From contig JAJPIE010000002.1 in assembly GCA_021324935.1 (NCBI GenBank), positions 1 to 54,148 on the forward strand: a stretch of 54,148 nucleotides of DNA, in the 5' to 3' direction. Under the pieces are notes generated by a model, which worked only from the letters and a program-made list of their open reading frames with translations, was not told the DNA's origin and did not search any database. The translations under genes were made by a program, and so were the position numbers. The stretch's first letter is position 1. Each line of letters begins with the position of its first letter. Below are positions 15,841 through 24,077 of this stretch, in pieces. Origin of the DNA: Acidobacteriota bacterium. Lineage in GTDB: Bacteria; Acidobacteriota; Terriglobia; Acidiferrales; UBA7541.

Positions 15841-17718
15841 ATGAATGGCGAAGAAAAAATACGGGTGAGGGTGCTGGGGTCGGGAACGTCGATGGGCGTG
15901 CCGACGCTGGGATGCCATTGCGCGGTTTGCGATTCGGGAGACGCGCGGGACAAGAGGCTGCGCCCTTCCCTGCTGCTTTCGCGGGGCGGGCAGAACGTGG
16001 TGGTCGACACGACACCGGATTTCCGGACGCAGGCGTTGCTCGCGGGGATCAACCGGCTGGACGCAGTGGTGCTGACACACGGGCACGCGGACCACATTCT
16101 GGGCTTCGACGATTTGCGGCCGTACAACTTCAAGCAGCGGGCGCCGATGCCGGTGTATGGGAGCGAAGAGACATTCCGGATTTTGCGGCGAGTGTTTGCG
16201 TACGCGTTCGACGACAAGCCTTCGCTGAGCAGCGTGCCAAGCGTGGCGCTGCACGAAGTGAAGGGGCCCTTTTCGCTGATGGGCGTGGTGTTCACGCCAG
16301 TGCCGCTGCTGCATGGAGAGATGGACGTGCTGGGGTACCGCTTCGGTAAGGCGGCGTACTTGACGGATTTCAGCAAATTGCCCGAGGAGAGCGTGGGGCT
16401 GCTGGAGGAGCTGGACGATCTGATACTGGATGCGCTGCGGGACGTGCCGCACCCGATGCACATGACCGTGGAGCAATCGCTGGGAGTTGTGGAGCGGCTG
16501 AAGCCGAAGCGGGCGTGGTTCACGCATATTGCGCACGATCTGGGGCATGCGAGGACGGAAGAGCGTTTGCGAAGGCTGGGATATCCGCAGGTGAAGCTGG
16601 CGTATGACGGGATGGAAATTGAAGTGGCGAGTGGCCCTTCGAGTCCGGTCAGGGCAAGCGAGTGGCGAGTAGCGAGCAAGAAGAAAACGAATGTCGCGGT
16701 TGGCAGGCGAAAAATGAATGTTTTCGCATCGGCAGAGGAGTGGGCCGCGGTCTATGGGAAAGCGGCGAGTGGAAAGGGGAGCGTGATTGCGATTGGGAAT
16801 TTTGACGGGATTCATTTGGGGCACCGGAGAGTGCTGGAGTATTGCATCGGGTTAGCGCGGGAGTGCGGGGCGGTGGCGACGGCGTTGACGTTTGAGCCGC
16901 CGCCACTGAAAGTGCTGCGGCCAGAGTCCGCCCCCTTGCGAATTTCGACGAACCAGCAGAGGCAGGCGTGGTTTGAGGCACTGGGGATGGAAGCGGCGGT
17001 GGTGCTGCCGTTCACGATGGAGCTAGCGCGAATGACGCCGGAAGATTTTGTGGACGATCTTTTAGTGCGGCAATTGCAGGTGAAGGCAGTGGTAGTGGGA
17101 GACAATTTCCGGTTCGGGCACAAGCAGGCGGGGAACGTGAAGTTTTTACGCGAGCTGGGAATGAGGAACGGGTTTGACGTGATCGTGCACGAGCCGGTGA
17201 CGATCCGCGGGGAAATCGTGTCCAGCACGCAGATTCGGAAACTGGTGGCGGAAGGGAACGTGACGCGGGCGGCGAGGATGCTCGGGCGGCCGTTTGCGAT
17301 GACGGGGGAAGTGGTGCCGGGGACAGGGACGGGGCGGAAGTTCACGTTTCCGACGTTGAATTTACGGCCGGAGCAAGAATTGCTGCCGGCGAAGGGCGTC
17401 TATATCACGCGGACGGTGCTGGATGGAGAGACGAACAGCCACCGGAGCGTGACAAACGTGGGAATGCGGCCGACGTTTGACGGGACGCGGTTAACGGTGG
17501 AGACGCACCTGCTGGATTATGCGGGGAATTTTTCGCCGAAGAGGATGGAGGTGCGGTTCTGGAAGAAGCTGCGGGAGGAGAAAAAGTTTTCGGGAGCGGA
17601 GGAGTTGAAGGCGCAGATCGGGAAGGACATCGCGAAGGCGGGAGCGTTTTTCGACAAGCTGCGGAAGACGCGGGAGAAGTGGCGAGTGGCGATGCGGGAA
17701 AACGAAAATAGAAATTAG
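15841..17718 (+). CDS. ribF: Fusion of a PhnP-like metallo-beta-lactamase-fold hydrolase and bifunctional RibF (riboflavin kinase/FAD synthase)
   Basis: A 625-residue frame. Residues 1-265 are a metallo-beta-lactamase fold of the PhnP/lipoate-associated group (VLGSGTSMGVPTLGCHCAVC, metal ligands in LTHGHADHILGFDD, later LLHGEMD and FTHIAHDLGH). Residues 292-620 are RibF: the FMN adenylyltransferase part has IGNFDGIHLGH and VVVGDNFRFGH, then the kinase part GTGRKFTFPTLNL. RibF turns riboflavin into FMN and FAD. The joint (about 268-291) is encoded by a family B repeat, and an in-frame ATG at 16714 is the normal place for RibF to start. Two genes may therefore have been joined when a repeat removed a stop codon. 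I see no stop or frameshift between them. Confidence 0.9.
   Translation: MNGEEKIRVRVLGSGTSMGVPTLGCHCAVCDSGDARDKRLRPSLLLSRGGQNVVVDTTPDFRTQALLAGINRLDAVVLTHGHADHILGFDDLRPYNFKQRAPMPVYGSEETFRILRRVFAYAFDDKPSLSSVPSVALHEVKGPFSLMGVVFTPVPLLHGEMDVLGYRFGKAAYLTDFSKLPEESVGLLEELDDLILDALRDVPHPMHMTVEQSLGVVERLKPKRAWFTHIAHDLGHARTEERLRRLGYPQVKLAYDGMEIEVASGPSSPVRASEWRVASKKKTNVAVGRRKMNVFASAEEWAAVYGKAASGKGSVIAIGNFDGIHLGHRRVLEYCIGLARECGAVATALTFEPPPLKVLRPESAPLRISTNQQRQAWFEALGMEAAVVLPFTMELARMTPEDFVDDLLVRQLQVKAVVVGDNFRFGHKQAGNVKFLRELGMRNGFDVIVHEPVTIRGEIVSSTQIRKLVAEGNVTRAARMLGRPFAMTGEVVPGTGTGRKFTFPTLNLRPEQELLPAKGVYITRTVLDGETNSHRSVTNVGMRPTFDGTRLTVETHLLDYAGNFSPKRMEVRFWKKLREEKKFSGAEELKAQIGKDIAKAGAFFDKLRKTREKWRVAMRENENRN
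16655..16690 (+). repeat. Family B repeat at the MBL-RibF junction
   Basis: GCGAGTGGCGAGTAGCGAG is a family B copy. It encodes ASEWRVAS in frame and sits exactly between the two domains. Confidence 0.75.
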
Positions 17719-17849
17719 GAAATGGCTGAGGTTGATCCGCGGGTCGCGCCGGACGTCAGACAACGCATGGCTCATCCGAGGACGCGGAGTTCTGGCGCGC
17801 CTACGGCGCTGGTGATTCCGCGAAGCTCTCCCCGGGCTGGCGACGGGGG

Positions 17850-18266
17850 CTACGGCTGGGGGCTGAAGAGGGAGAGGAGATTGAGGGAGCGGGAAGGGTC
17901 GAGCGAGAAAGTGGCGCGGATGAGTGGGGAATCGATGAACTCGGCGAAGCCCGAATGCTTGATGAGGGGTTCCTTGGTGAGGTCGTGGAACCCCATGGGC
18001 ATACCGGGAAAGAGGCGGCGCTCGGCGGGGCCGCGCATGAGGACGAGAATTTCGGAGTGACGAGGATCCTGGGAGATGGTATTGGCGAGTTTCGTGACGG
18101 CCGCTTCCTCGCCCTCGAGGCACTGAAGGAAGTTACCGTCTTTATAGAGAAGCATGCCAGTGATGCCGAGGGCGTGGTTTTTGGGGCGAGCGCGCTCAAG
18201 CATGGTTTCGATTTCGGAGATGTCGAAATATTTCGAAGCGGAACTGATGTAGACGATGCGAAACAT
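17850..18266 (-). CDS. BLUF-domain blue-light photoreceptor
   Basis: A 138-residue protein that is essentially one BLUF domain. The FAD-binding signature is visible: Tyr6 in FRIVYISSASKY, Asn30 and the loop in KNHALGITGMLLY, and Gln49 in GNFLQCLEGEEAAV. The usual Trp of the semiconserved site is replaced by Met in FPGMPMGFHDL, which occurs naturally. There is no output domain, so it probably signals through a partner protein. It lies just downstream of ribF (on the other strand), which makes the FAD it needs. Blue-light sensing is inferred from family knowledge. Confidence 0.87.
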   Translation of the reverse strand: MFRIVYISSASKYFDISEIETMLERARPKNHALGITGMLLYKDGNFLQCLEGEEAAVTKLANTISQDPRHSEILVLMRGPAERRLFPGMPMGFHDLTKEPLIKHSGFAEFIDSPLIRATFSLDPSRSLNLLSLFSPQP

Positions 18267-18362
18267 GGGCTGCTCCGGACTCGAGCAAAGTATACCGGGG
18301 AGGTGACCCGCGCTCAGTGACCCGTGACCCGAAGAGGAAAGAGGCGCACCGGGGCCCGGGTG

Positions 18363-18857
18363 CTACTTTTTTTCGGAGGCGAGGCAGGCGTCGCAGATGC
18401 CGCCGACCTCGGTGCGGGAGACGGTGACACGCATATTGAAGTCGCGGGCGATTTGTTCCTTGAGCTGTTCGTAGAGGCGGGATTCGAATTCGCGAACCTT
18501 GCCGCAGCGGAGACAGGCGACATGGATGTGGTCGCGCGGGCCGTGAGTTTCGTAGTAGTGGCGATCACCACGGAGGTGGAGAAGATCGAGCTCGTCGATG
18601 AGTCCCTCTTTCTTGAGGAGGTCGATGGTGCGATAGACGGTGACGAGATGGACGGCGGGATCGATTTTCTGGGCGCGTTCGAGGATCTGATCGACGTCGA
18701 GATGCTGCTCGGCGTTGTCCATGACTTCAAGGATGACGCGGCGCTGGCGAGTGAGGCGAATGCCCTTGGCGCGGAGGGTTTTCTGGAGATGGCCGGTGGG
18801 GTCGGCGGAATTGAGGCGTTCGCCGGAAGAGACGCGATGAGTGGGAGTGGCGGCCAT
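18363..18857 (-). CDS. Fur-family metal-dependent repressor
   Basis: A 164-residue regulator when started at the ATG at 18857 (MAATPTHRV); the upstream extension is Pro-rich and unlike the family. Residues 20-95 are the winged helix (GIRLTRQRRVILEVMDNA, LVTVYRTIDLLKKEGLID). The dimerisation/metal domain contains HYYETHGPRDHIHVACLRCG, and the second zinc pair is CDAC near the end, giving the two CxxC motifs of a structural zinc site. The His/Asp set suits Fur, PerR or Zur; which metal or peroxide it senses cannot be told from sequence alone. No target operator was identified. Confidence 0.88.
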   Translation of the reverse strand: MAATPTHRVSSGERLNSADPTGHLQKTLRAKGIRLTRQRRVILEVMDNAEQHLDVDQILERAQKIDPAVHLVTVYRTIDLLKKEGLIDELDLLHLRGDRHYYETHGPRDHIHVACLRCGKVREFESRLYEQLKEQIARDFNMRVTVSRTEVGGICDACLASEKK

Positions 18858-18950
18858 GAGTGGTCCTTGAGGGGGTAGTTTAGCAGAAACTTGGGGAATG
18901 GGCCGCTGAGGGAGAGGCAGGGCGGCCGGTGGGAATGGAAGGCCGGGATA

Positions 18951-19000
18951 GTAAAAAGACAGCGGTTTGACGGGAGGCAACCAGCCCGTCAAACCGCTGT
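18951..19000 (-). terminator. Terminator of the second PEP-CTERM gene
   Basis: A perfect 16-bp inverted repeat, 18959-18974 with 18985-19000, encloses a 10-base loop. On the minus strand it is followed by CTTTTTAC at 18958-18951, so it ends minus-strand transcription from the gene above it. Confidence 0.88.
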
Positions 19001-19057
19001 GAAGGATTGGACCTCAGGCAAAGAGCCTGAAGAGTGCGTGGTCAGGCAACGATACGA

Positions 19058-19921
19058 TCAGGCGGCCAGCTTGCGGCGGCGCAGATAGCCGATGCCCGCG
19101 AGACCGAGACCCAGCAAAGAAAGGGTGGCCGGTTCGGGGGTCGAATTCAGCACAGCCTGGTAGTTGGCGGAAAGATCTTCAATCAAGGTGCCGGCGGAGG
19201 AAGTGCCGCCGGTGACGCTGATGAGCTTGATGAAGTTGCCGTTAGCATCGAATTCAGCAAGGCTCGAGTTGAAGATGCAGGAGACGAAGAAATCGGTGCC
19301 GTCGAAGGCGATGCCGGTAGCGTTGCCGTTGCAAACGCTGGAGGCGTCGATGAAGTTCGACTGCAGCAGGGTGCCGTTCAGGTTGTAAAGGTCGTAGTGC
19401 GGACCGGAAGCATCGGCTTCATTGGAGATGAGTTCCCCGCCGTTGGCAGCCAGATACTCGAGGCCGTCGCAATAGCCGGTGCACTGGCTGAGGCTGACGG
19501 TCTTGAGCAAGGTTCCGGTGGGAGTGTACTCGTAGACATTGTTGGTGCCGCTGTAGTCGCCGATCCAGAAGTTGGTGCCGTCGTAAGCCATGGTGGAGAG
19601 ACCGGAAGCGCCGGCAACGGTGAAGACCACGCCGAGGGAAGTATTCGTCGTGAGGTTGTAGCCGTAGACGGCATTGGAATTGGCTTCGGTGGTGTAGAGG
19701 ATGTTGCCAACCTGGACGACGCCGCGACCGTTGCCGGGCGAGACGTTGTATTGGTTGGTGACATTTCCGCCGGTGGTGATATCGATCTGATAGACCGTAT
19801 CGGGACCATAGCTGGCGTTGTTACCGTAGATGTACTCGTCGGCCCGGCTGGTGAAGCCAAAAGCCAGAACGCAGAGGAAGGCCACGGAGAGCTTCAGAGC
19901 AAGAGAAGTGGACCTGACCAT
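19058..19921 (-). CDS. PEP-CTERM protein with a beta-propeller-like body
   Basis: A 287-residue protein starting at 19921, preceded by AAAGGAGA. Residues 1-27 are a signal peptide. The middle has repeated beta motifs (VYGYNLTTNTSLG, MAYDGTNFWIGDYSG, GIAFDGTDFFVSC) typical of NHL/SMP-30-like propellers. The end is a PEP-CTERM signal, TPEPATLSLLGLGLAGIGY then RRRKL. It should be exported and handled by an exosortase encoded elsewhere. A strong terminator follows at 18951-19000, so it is probably monocistronic. Confidence 0.9.
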   Translation of the reverse strand: MVRSTSLALKLSVAFLCVLAFGFTSRADEYIYGNNASYGPDTVYQIDITTGGNVTNQYNVSPGNGRGVVQVGNILYTTEANSNAVYGYNLTTNTSLGVVFTVAGASGLSTMAYDGTNFWIGDYSGTNNVYEYTPTGTLLKTVSLSQCTGYCDGLEYLAANGGELISNEADASGPHYDLYNLNGTLLQSNFIDASSVCNGNATGIAFDGTDFFVSCIFNSSLAEFDANGNFIKLISVTGGTSSAGTLIEDLSANYQAVLNSTPEPATLSLLGLGLAGIGYLRRRKLAA

Positions 19922-20282
19922 CGTAAGCAGATCTCCTTTCAAATTAAAGGGACTACCCGGAGGCAAGCCAGGAGCGAGGACACCTGGTTGAGAGGGAGGG
20001 AGCAATTTGCTGGCCCATTACCAAGGGTTTAGAACAGGCCTAAGTACAGTGGGAACTATATGTTAGGGGAACATTGGGGGGTAGGTGGGGTTCTGGTACG
20101 GCAAAGGTTTGCACAGTTTGGTCGAAGCACAGGCAAATGGTTGCGCAACTGGAAGTTAATGGATAAATCGAGCAAGCTTGGAATCGACACGAAGGAGAAG
20201 ATGCGCAGGCGGCAGGCAGGCCGAAGGAAAAGGGGCTCGACGCGTCTTGGCGACGCGCCGAGCCGGGAGAGATCGGCAGAGG
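19922..20282. other. Gap without a gene, ending in a terminator
   Basis: This 361-base gap lies between the DinB gene's 3' end and the PEP-CTERM start. Apart from the DinB terminator (20222-20264) I see no repeat copy and no gene. It must hold the PEP-CTERM promoter, which I could not pinpoint. Confidence 0.4.
20222..20264 (-). terminator. Terminator of the DinB gene
   Basis: GGCTCG plus CGCGTC (20234-20246) pair with GACGCG and CGAGCC (20252-20264) around a TTGG loop. On the minus strand it is followed by CCCTTTTCCTTC. Confidence 0.7.
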
Positions 20283-20852
20283 TTACCGGCGGCTGGCGGG
20301 AGGAACGATGCCGTTCATGCGCAGATATTCGACCATTTGGCCATAGTGATCGAAGCAGTGGCCGACGGTGAGTGTGGCCATGGCAAGACGCGTGGTGTTG
20401 CCCTCGCCGAAAGGATATTTGATCGGCGAGAGCATGTTGGCGTCGTTAAGGGAGCCGACGGCTTTGTGAACATACGCGAAAGAGTCCTTGAGGAATTTGA
20501 TGATTTCCGCTTTGGTTTTGACGGAATCCGGACCGTTCTCCCCACCGATTTCGATGGGCGGCTTTTCCTGCAGGATGGTGGAACCGAGAAAATAATTGAC
20601 GGCGGCGACGTGCTTGACCTGCTCGGCGAAGGTACGCACACCCTTGAATTCGCCGTTGGTGGGAGCGAAGGAATATTTGCCTTCGGGCATGGCTTCGGCG
20701 GCGGGGACGAATTCGTTTTCGACGCCGGTGAGACTGTGCTCCATGGTTTGAGCGACCGTGGGGTGTTCGGGCGGCTTGGCAGCCTGGCCGAGGGCGAAGC
20801 CGGCACCTGAGAGCAGAAGCATGGACGACATGAGAGCTTTTATTTTGAGCAT
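20283..20852 (-). CDS. Secreted DinB/YfiT-like protein
   Basis: A 189-residue protein with an N-terminal signal peptide (residues 1-23, LMSSMLLLSGAGFALGQA). The rest is a four-helix DinB-like bundle: AQTMEHSLTGVENEF, FAEQVKHVAAVNYFL and TVGHCFDHYGQMVEYLRMNG, with the His residues that usually hold a divalent metal (near 81, 164 and 168). Exported DinB proteins are common in Acidobacteriota, and their reaction is mostly unknown; relatives include thiol-dependent transferases. A minus-strand terminator at 20222-20264 follows it. Confidence 0.85.
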   Translation of the reverse strand: MLKIKALMSSMLLLSGAGFALGQAAKPPEHPTVAQTMEHSLTGVENEFVPAAEAMPEGKYSFAPTNGEFKGVRTFAEQVKHVAAVNYFLGSTILQEKPPIEIGGENGPDSVKTKAEIIKFLKDSFAYVHKAVGSLNDANMLSPIKYPFGEGNTTRLAMATLTVGHCFDHYGQMVEYLRMNGIVPPASRR

Positions 20853-21243
20853 GAAGTGATCTCCTTAAACGGCGGAAAGAGAGTTTAGCTCAGAACGAGG
20901 AGAATGCGAGGGGGAACTGCAGGGGAGAGACAGAAGCCCGCGGAGGGAGCGCGGCGGAGTTGGGGGGCGTGCACGGCGAGGACAATGCGGACCCGTGCGG
21001 AGGCGCCGGTAACCAATTGGCTCCTAGATTGCCGCTCATCCTTATTTTAGGGTGCTTTTTCCATTCGTGAGAGCCGGGCAGAACGAGCGTGACAAGGTGC
21101 CTCATAAAAAGGAGTGGTGATGGAAGCATTTCCCCAGGCGCCGAAAAACAGATCCCGCACCCCGCAAAAACCGCGGTGATTCGGGATGACAATTTTCCTC
21201 ACTGGGCAGAACTCGGAGGGAAATCAACAAAGCCAGATGGCAG
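20853..21243 (+). repeat. Gap with a short family A repeat
   Basis: A 391-base gap. A shortened family A element (GATCCCGCACCCCGCAAAAA, then TTCGGGATGACA) lies at 21151-21190. No gene is supported. Confidence 0.6.
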
Positions 21244-22140
21244 CTAGTTTTCGGGAGATGGGCTGCGGCGGAGTTCGAGATACGCGGAGAACAGTCCCCA
21301 AACGTACAGGGCGAGGAGGAATACCAGGCAGAGGGTGGCCAGGCGGAGGTAGCGGTCGACGAGTTGGGTGAGGGACCAGCCGTACATTTCGGTGAGCAGG
21401 CTGGGATCGGAGAGGTTTACTCCTTCGATTTCACCGAACGGAATATCCTCGAGCGGACCCGACCAGACCATAAAGACATGCATGAAGCTGAGCGCGCCGA
21501 TTGCCAGGAAGCCCCAGCGCAGGCCCTGATTTTTGCGGAGCGCGCTTTCGCGCGGAGCATAAAAGGAAGCCATCAGGATGGTGCCGAAGAACAATGCGCC
21601 GCCATCGCCGAAAAATACAATCAGGGCTCCCGCAGGCAAAGACAAGGCGATGATCTGGAGAAGGAACAGCACGGCGGCGGCAGAGAGCCAACCCCAGCGC
21701 CGGGCTTTCCAGGAATGAAAGCCGACGAAGAGGATGGCGGCTGACAGAATAAGGACAATCGACCAGGAACGTTCTTCTCCGTGCTGGGTGACCCAGAGCA
21801 GAGGCACGGCCCAGCGTCCGGTGAGCCAAGCGGTGATGGCGTGGCCACTTTCATGGAGGACCATGGCGAGCATGGAGGCGGCGATACGCAAATTGGTGCC
21901 ACAGAGCAGGCGCGCGAGTAGGAGTGCCAAGGGAAGGGCGAGGGCGCGGTACTTCAATTCCCTTTCGGCGGCGCTTCGGTCAACGGGCGAGGATTGAAAG
22001 GCGAGAAACGGGGGGACGGCGGGAACAGTTGGAATGGCGATTGGATCGAGTGGCGGCTGGTAACGCGAGAAGACGATGCCGCACTTCAGACATTCGGTGG
22101 TTTGCAATGGGTGATCGAATTGACATTTTGGGCAATGCAT
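21244..22140 (-). CDS. Zinc-ribbon membrane protein with an HESGH site-2-protease-like motif
   Basis: A 298-residue protein. Residues 1-23 are a zinc ribbon (MHCPKCQFDHP, then CLKCG: two CxxC pairs). Residues 70-290 contain about six to seven hydrophobic helices. Helix 2 carries MVLHESGHAITAWL, an HExxH metalloprotease motif within a membrane segment, as in the M50 site-2-protease/RseP clan; a later loop has FGDGGALFFG. It could be an intramembrane protease or a relative that has lost activity. It lies downstream of rseP on the same strand with a 260-base gap, so the two may be functionally linked. No substrate is known. Confidence 0.7.
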   Translation of the reverse strand: MHCPKCQFDHPLQTTECLKCGIVFSRYQPPLDPIAIPTVPAVPPFLAFQSSPVDRSAAERELKYRALALPLALLLARLLCGTNLRIAASMLAMVLHESGHAITAWLTGRWAVPLLWVTQHGEERSWSIVLILSAAILFVGFHSWKARRWGWLSAAAVLFLLQIIALSLPAGALIVFFGDGGALFFGTILMASFYAPRESALRKNQGLRWGFLAIGALSFMHVFMVWSGPLEDIPFGEIEGVNLSDPSLLTEMYGWSLTQLVDRYLRLATLCLVFLLALYVWGLFSAYLELRRSPSPEN

Positions 22141-22354
22141 CCAGAGAGACCTCAGTCCATTGTAGGAGGGCGAGGCAGGGCAATCGGAAGCGGAACGGGG
22201 ATGCCTGACGAATCAGGTACTAGCATTCCGGGAAGCATGCGACGGCAAGGCATTCTGGCGTTCATCGAGTTGGGAAAAGAAGGGACGAAGCGGGGGAGGA
22301 GGCGGGGACGCGAGGCAGGGGCGCGGAACGCGGTTGTTCCATAGGATGAAGACA

Positions 22355-22390
22355 AGACAAGAGGAAGGTGGCCGGTCTAAAGTCCGGCCA
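22355..22390 (+). repeat. GTAG-type hairpin between the two proteases
   Basis: GTGGCCGG pairs exactly with CCGGCCAC around TCTAAAGT, followed by TACATT. Read on the minus strand this is TGTA-G then the hairpin. Confidence 0.7.
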
Positions 22391-22402
22391 CTACATTAGG
22401 GC

Positions 22403-23734
22403 CTAGGAGTGGGAAGGTAGAAGGCGCACCACGTCGTTGTACATGACGTAGGCGAAGAGGACGAGGAGGAAGACCAAGCCGACCTGGATGAAGCGCTCCT
22501 TGAAGGCAAGACTGAAATCGCGGCGGCGGATGCCTTCCATAGCAAGCAGAAGGATGTTGCCACCATCGAGAATGGGAATGGGAAGAAGATTGAGGATGCC
22601 CAAATTGACGCTGATGATGACCATCAGGGAGATGACAGTGAAGGCTCCCTGCGAGACGGCTTGGCCGGCGGCGCGAGAGATGCCGACGACGCTCTGGAGC
22701 TGCTTGACGGAGACGCGGCCGCTGAAGAGCTTGCCGAAGACGCTGAGAGTGTCGTCCACGATTTCGTACGTGCGGCCCGTGGCTTCAGACAAGGCGAGGG
22801 GAAGGCTGACGCGGCGATACGCGAGAGAAGGCTCGGGAGCAACGCCGATCTGAAATTTTGTGTCGGACTTATCGGAAAGACCCTGCTTGGGAGTAACGGA
22901 CATGGTGAGCGTTTGGCCGTTGCGGGCGATCTCGAGCTGGAGCGTTTTGCCGCCGGAAGCACGAACGACGTCGACGAACTGATCCCAATAGGAGATTTTC
23001 TGGCCGTCGATGGAGAGGACAGTGTCGCCGGCGCGGAGGCCAGCGTGGCTGGCGGGCGTGTCTGGAGCGACTTCGCTGATGCGCGGCGGAATGGGGTAAT
23101 AGCCAAAGGGACGACCCGCGGTCTCATTCTTCAGAGGAATTTCGAGGTTGCGGGTGGTGCCGCTGTTCTCGACGGTGACATGGAGAGTGGCGTCGGGAGG
23201 GATGCGGGAAAGCAGGTTTTGCACCTGATCCCAGGTGGGGTTCTTGAGGGAGTTGACGGAAACCACGTGATCGCCGGAGCGCAGGCCATTGGAGGTGGCC
23301 GCCTGGGAGGTGGAAGGCTCAGCAACCACGATGGGCTTATTCAGAAAGGCGGGATAGGGTACGCCGACGATCATGTAGTAGCTGCCGAGAAGAACGATGG
23401 GGAAAAGGAGATTGACGGCGGGGCCGGCAAAGGTGATCAAGGCACGCTGCCAGCGGGGCTTGGACATAAGTTCATCGGGAGCGCCGGTGGGCTTCTGGTC
23501 ACCGGAGTCGATTTCGGTGAGGTCCTGACCAGCCATGCGGACGTAGCCGCCGAGCGGGATGGGGCTGATGCGCCAGTCGGTGTCGCCCCATTTGACGCCG
23601 AACAGGCGCGGGCCGAAGCCGATGGAGAAGACGTCGACACGAACACCAAAGAGGCGAGCGACGATGAAGTGTCCCCATTCGTGAACGAGGATGATGACGC
23701 CGAGAACGAGAACGATGCCGATTGCGATATTCAT
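22403..23734 (-). CDS. rseP: RIP metalloprotease RseP (site-2 protease)
   Basis: A 443-residue inner-membrane protease. The HEWGH zinc motif (about residues 18-22) follows the first helix, with GFGPRLFGVKWGDTDW downstream. Two PDZ domains occupy about residues 135-300 (GDHVVSVNSLKNPTWDQVQ; GLRAGDTVLSIDGQKISYW). The third catalytic feature, NLLPIPILDGG, lies near residue 395, followed by the final helix VGLVFLLVLFAYVMY. RseP cleaves anti-sigma factors and other single-pass proteins in the membrane. The usual dxr and cdsA genes are not visible beside it. Confidence 0.94.
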   Translation of the reverse strand: MNIAIGIVLVLGVIILVHEWGHFIVARLFGVRVDVFSIGFGPRLFGVKWGDTDWRISPIPLGGYVRMAGQDLTEIDSGDQKPTGAPDELMSKPRWQRALITFAGPAVNLLFPIVLLGSYYMIVGVPYPAFLNKPIVVAEPSTSQAATSNGLRSGDHVVSVNSLKNPTWDQVQNLLSRIPPDATLHVTVENSGTTRNLEIPLKNETAGRPFGYYPIPPRISEVAPDTPASHAGLRAGDTVLSIDGQKISYWDQFVDVVRASGGKTLQLEIARNGQTLTMSVTPKQGLSDKSDTKFQIGVAPEPSLAYRRVSLPLALSEATGRTYEIVDDTLSVFGKLFSGRVSVKQLQSVVGISRAAGQAVSQGAFTVISLMVIISVNLGILNLLPIPILDGGNILLLAMEGIRRRDFSLAFKERFIQVGLVFLLVLFAYVMYNDVVRLLPSHS

Positions 23735-24077
23735 GCCGTGCGGGTGACCTTTCGAAGTTCAAAATATTTTCTCATAAACCCTGGAGCAATGCATGAAGCG
23801 AACTGGGATGAGACCTAAGAGTTAGATGCGGGAGGAGGGGTGTGGGTGAGCGAGGACCGAGAAAGAAAAGGCGGACATAGAAAATGGACATTGGAAGAAG
23901 GTGGAGAACGAGTATTGCCCCTAACGGCGCAGAGCGCCCCGCGCGGCAGAGCACAGAGAGGAATGGCTGTGCTACAGGCAGAGGATGTGTCCACCCGAAG
24001 CAAGCCAACCGGCACGAGGCACCGCACAGTTTGGTGTATGATTTGGTGTCCCAGGAAGCGCGGGAAAAATCAAGACA
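23735..24077 (+). repeat. Gap with D, C and GTAG-hairpin repeats
   Basis: A 343-base gap. A family D-like tract lies at 23879-23900, a CAGAG-type (family C) tract at 23928-23960, and a GTAG-class hairpin at 23956-23982 (AGCACAG, GGAATG, CTGTGCTACA). Confidence 0.65.

Noticed and set aside
18891..18992. Longer N-terminus for the Fur-family protein
   Set aside because: The added residues are Pro-rich and unlike the family; the ATG at 18857 fits the normal length.
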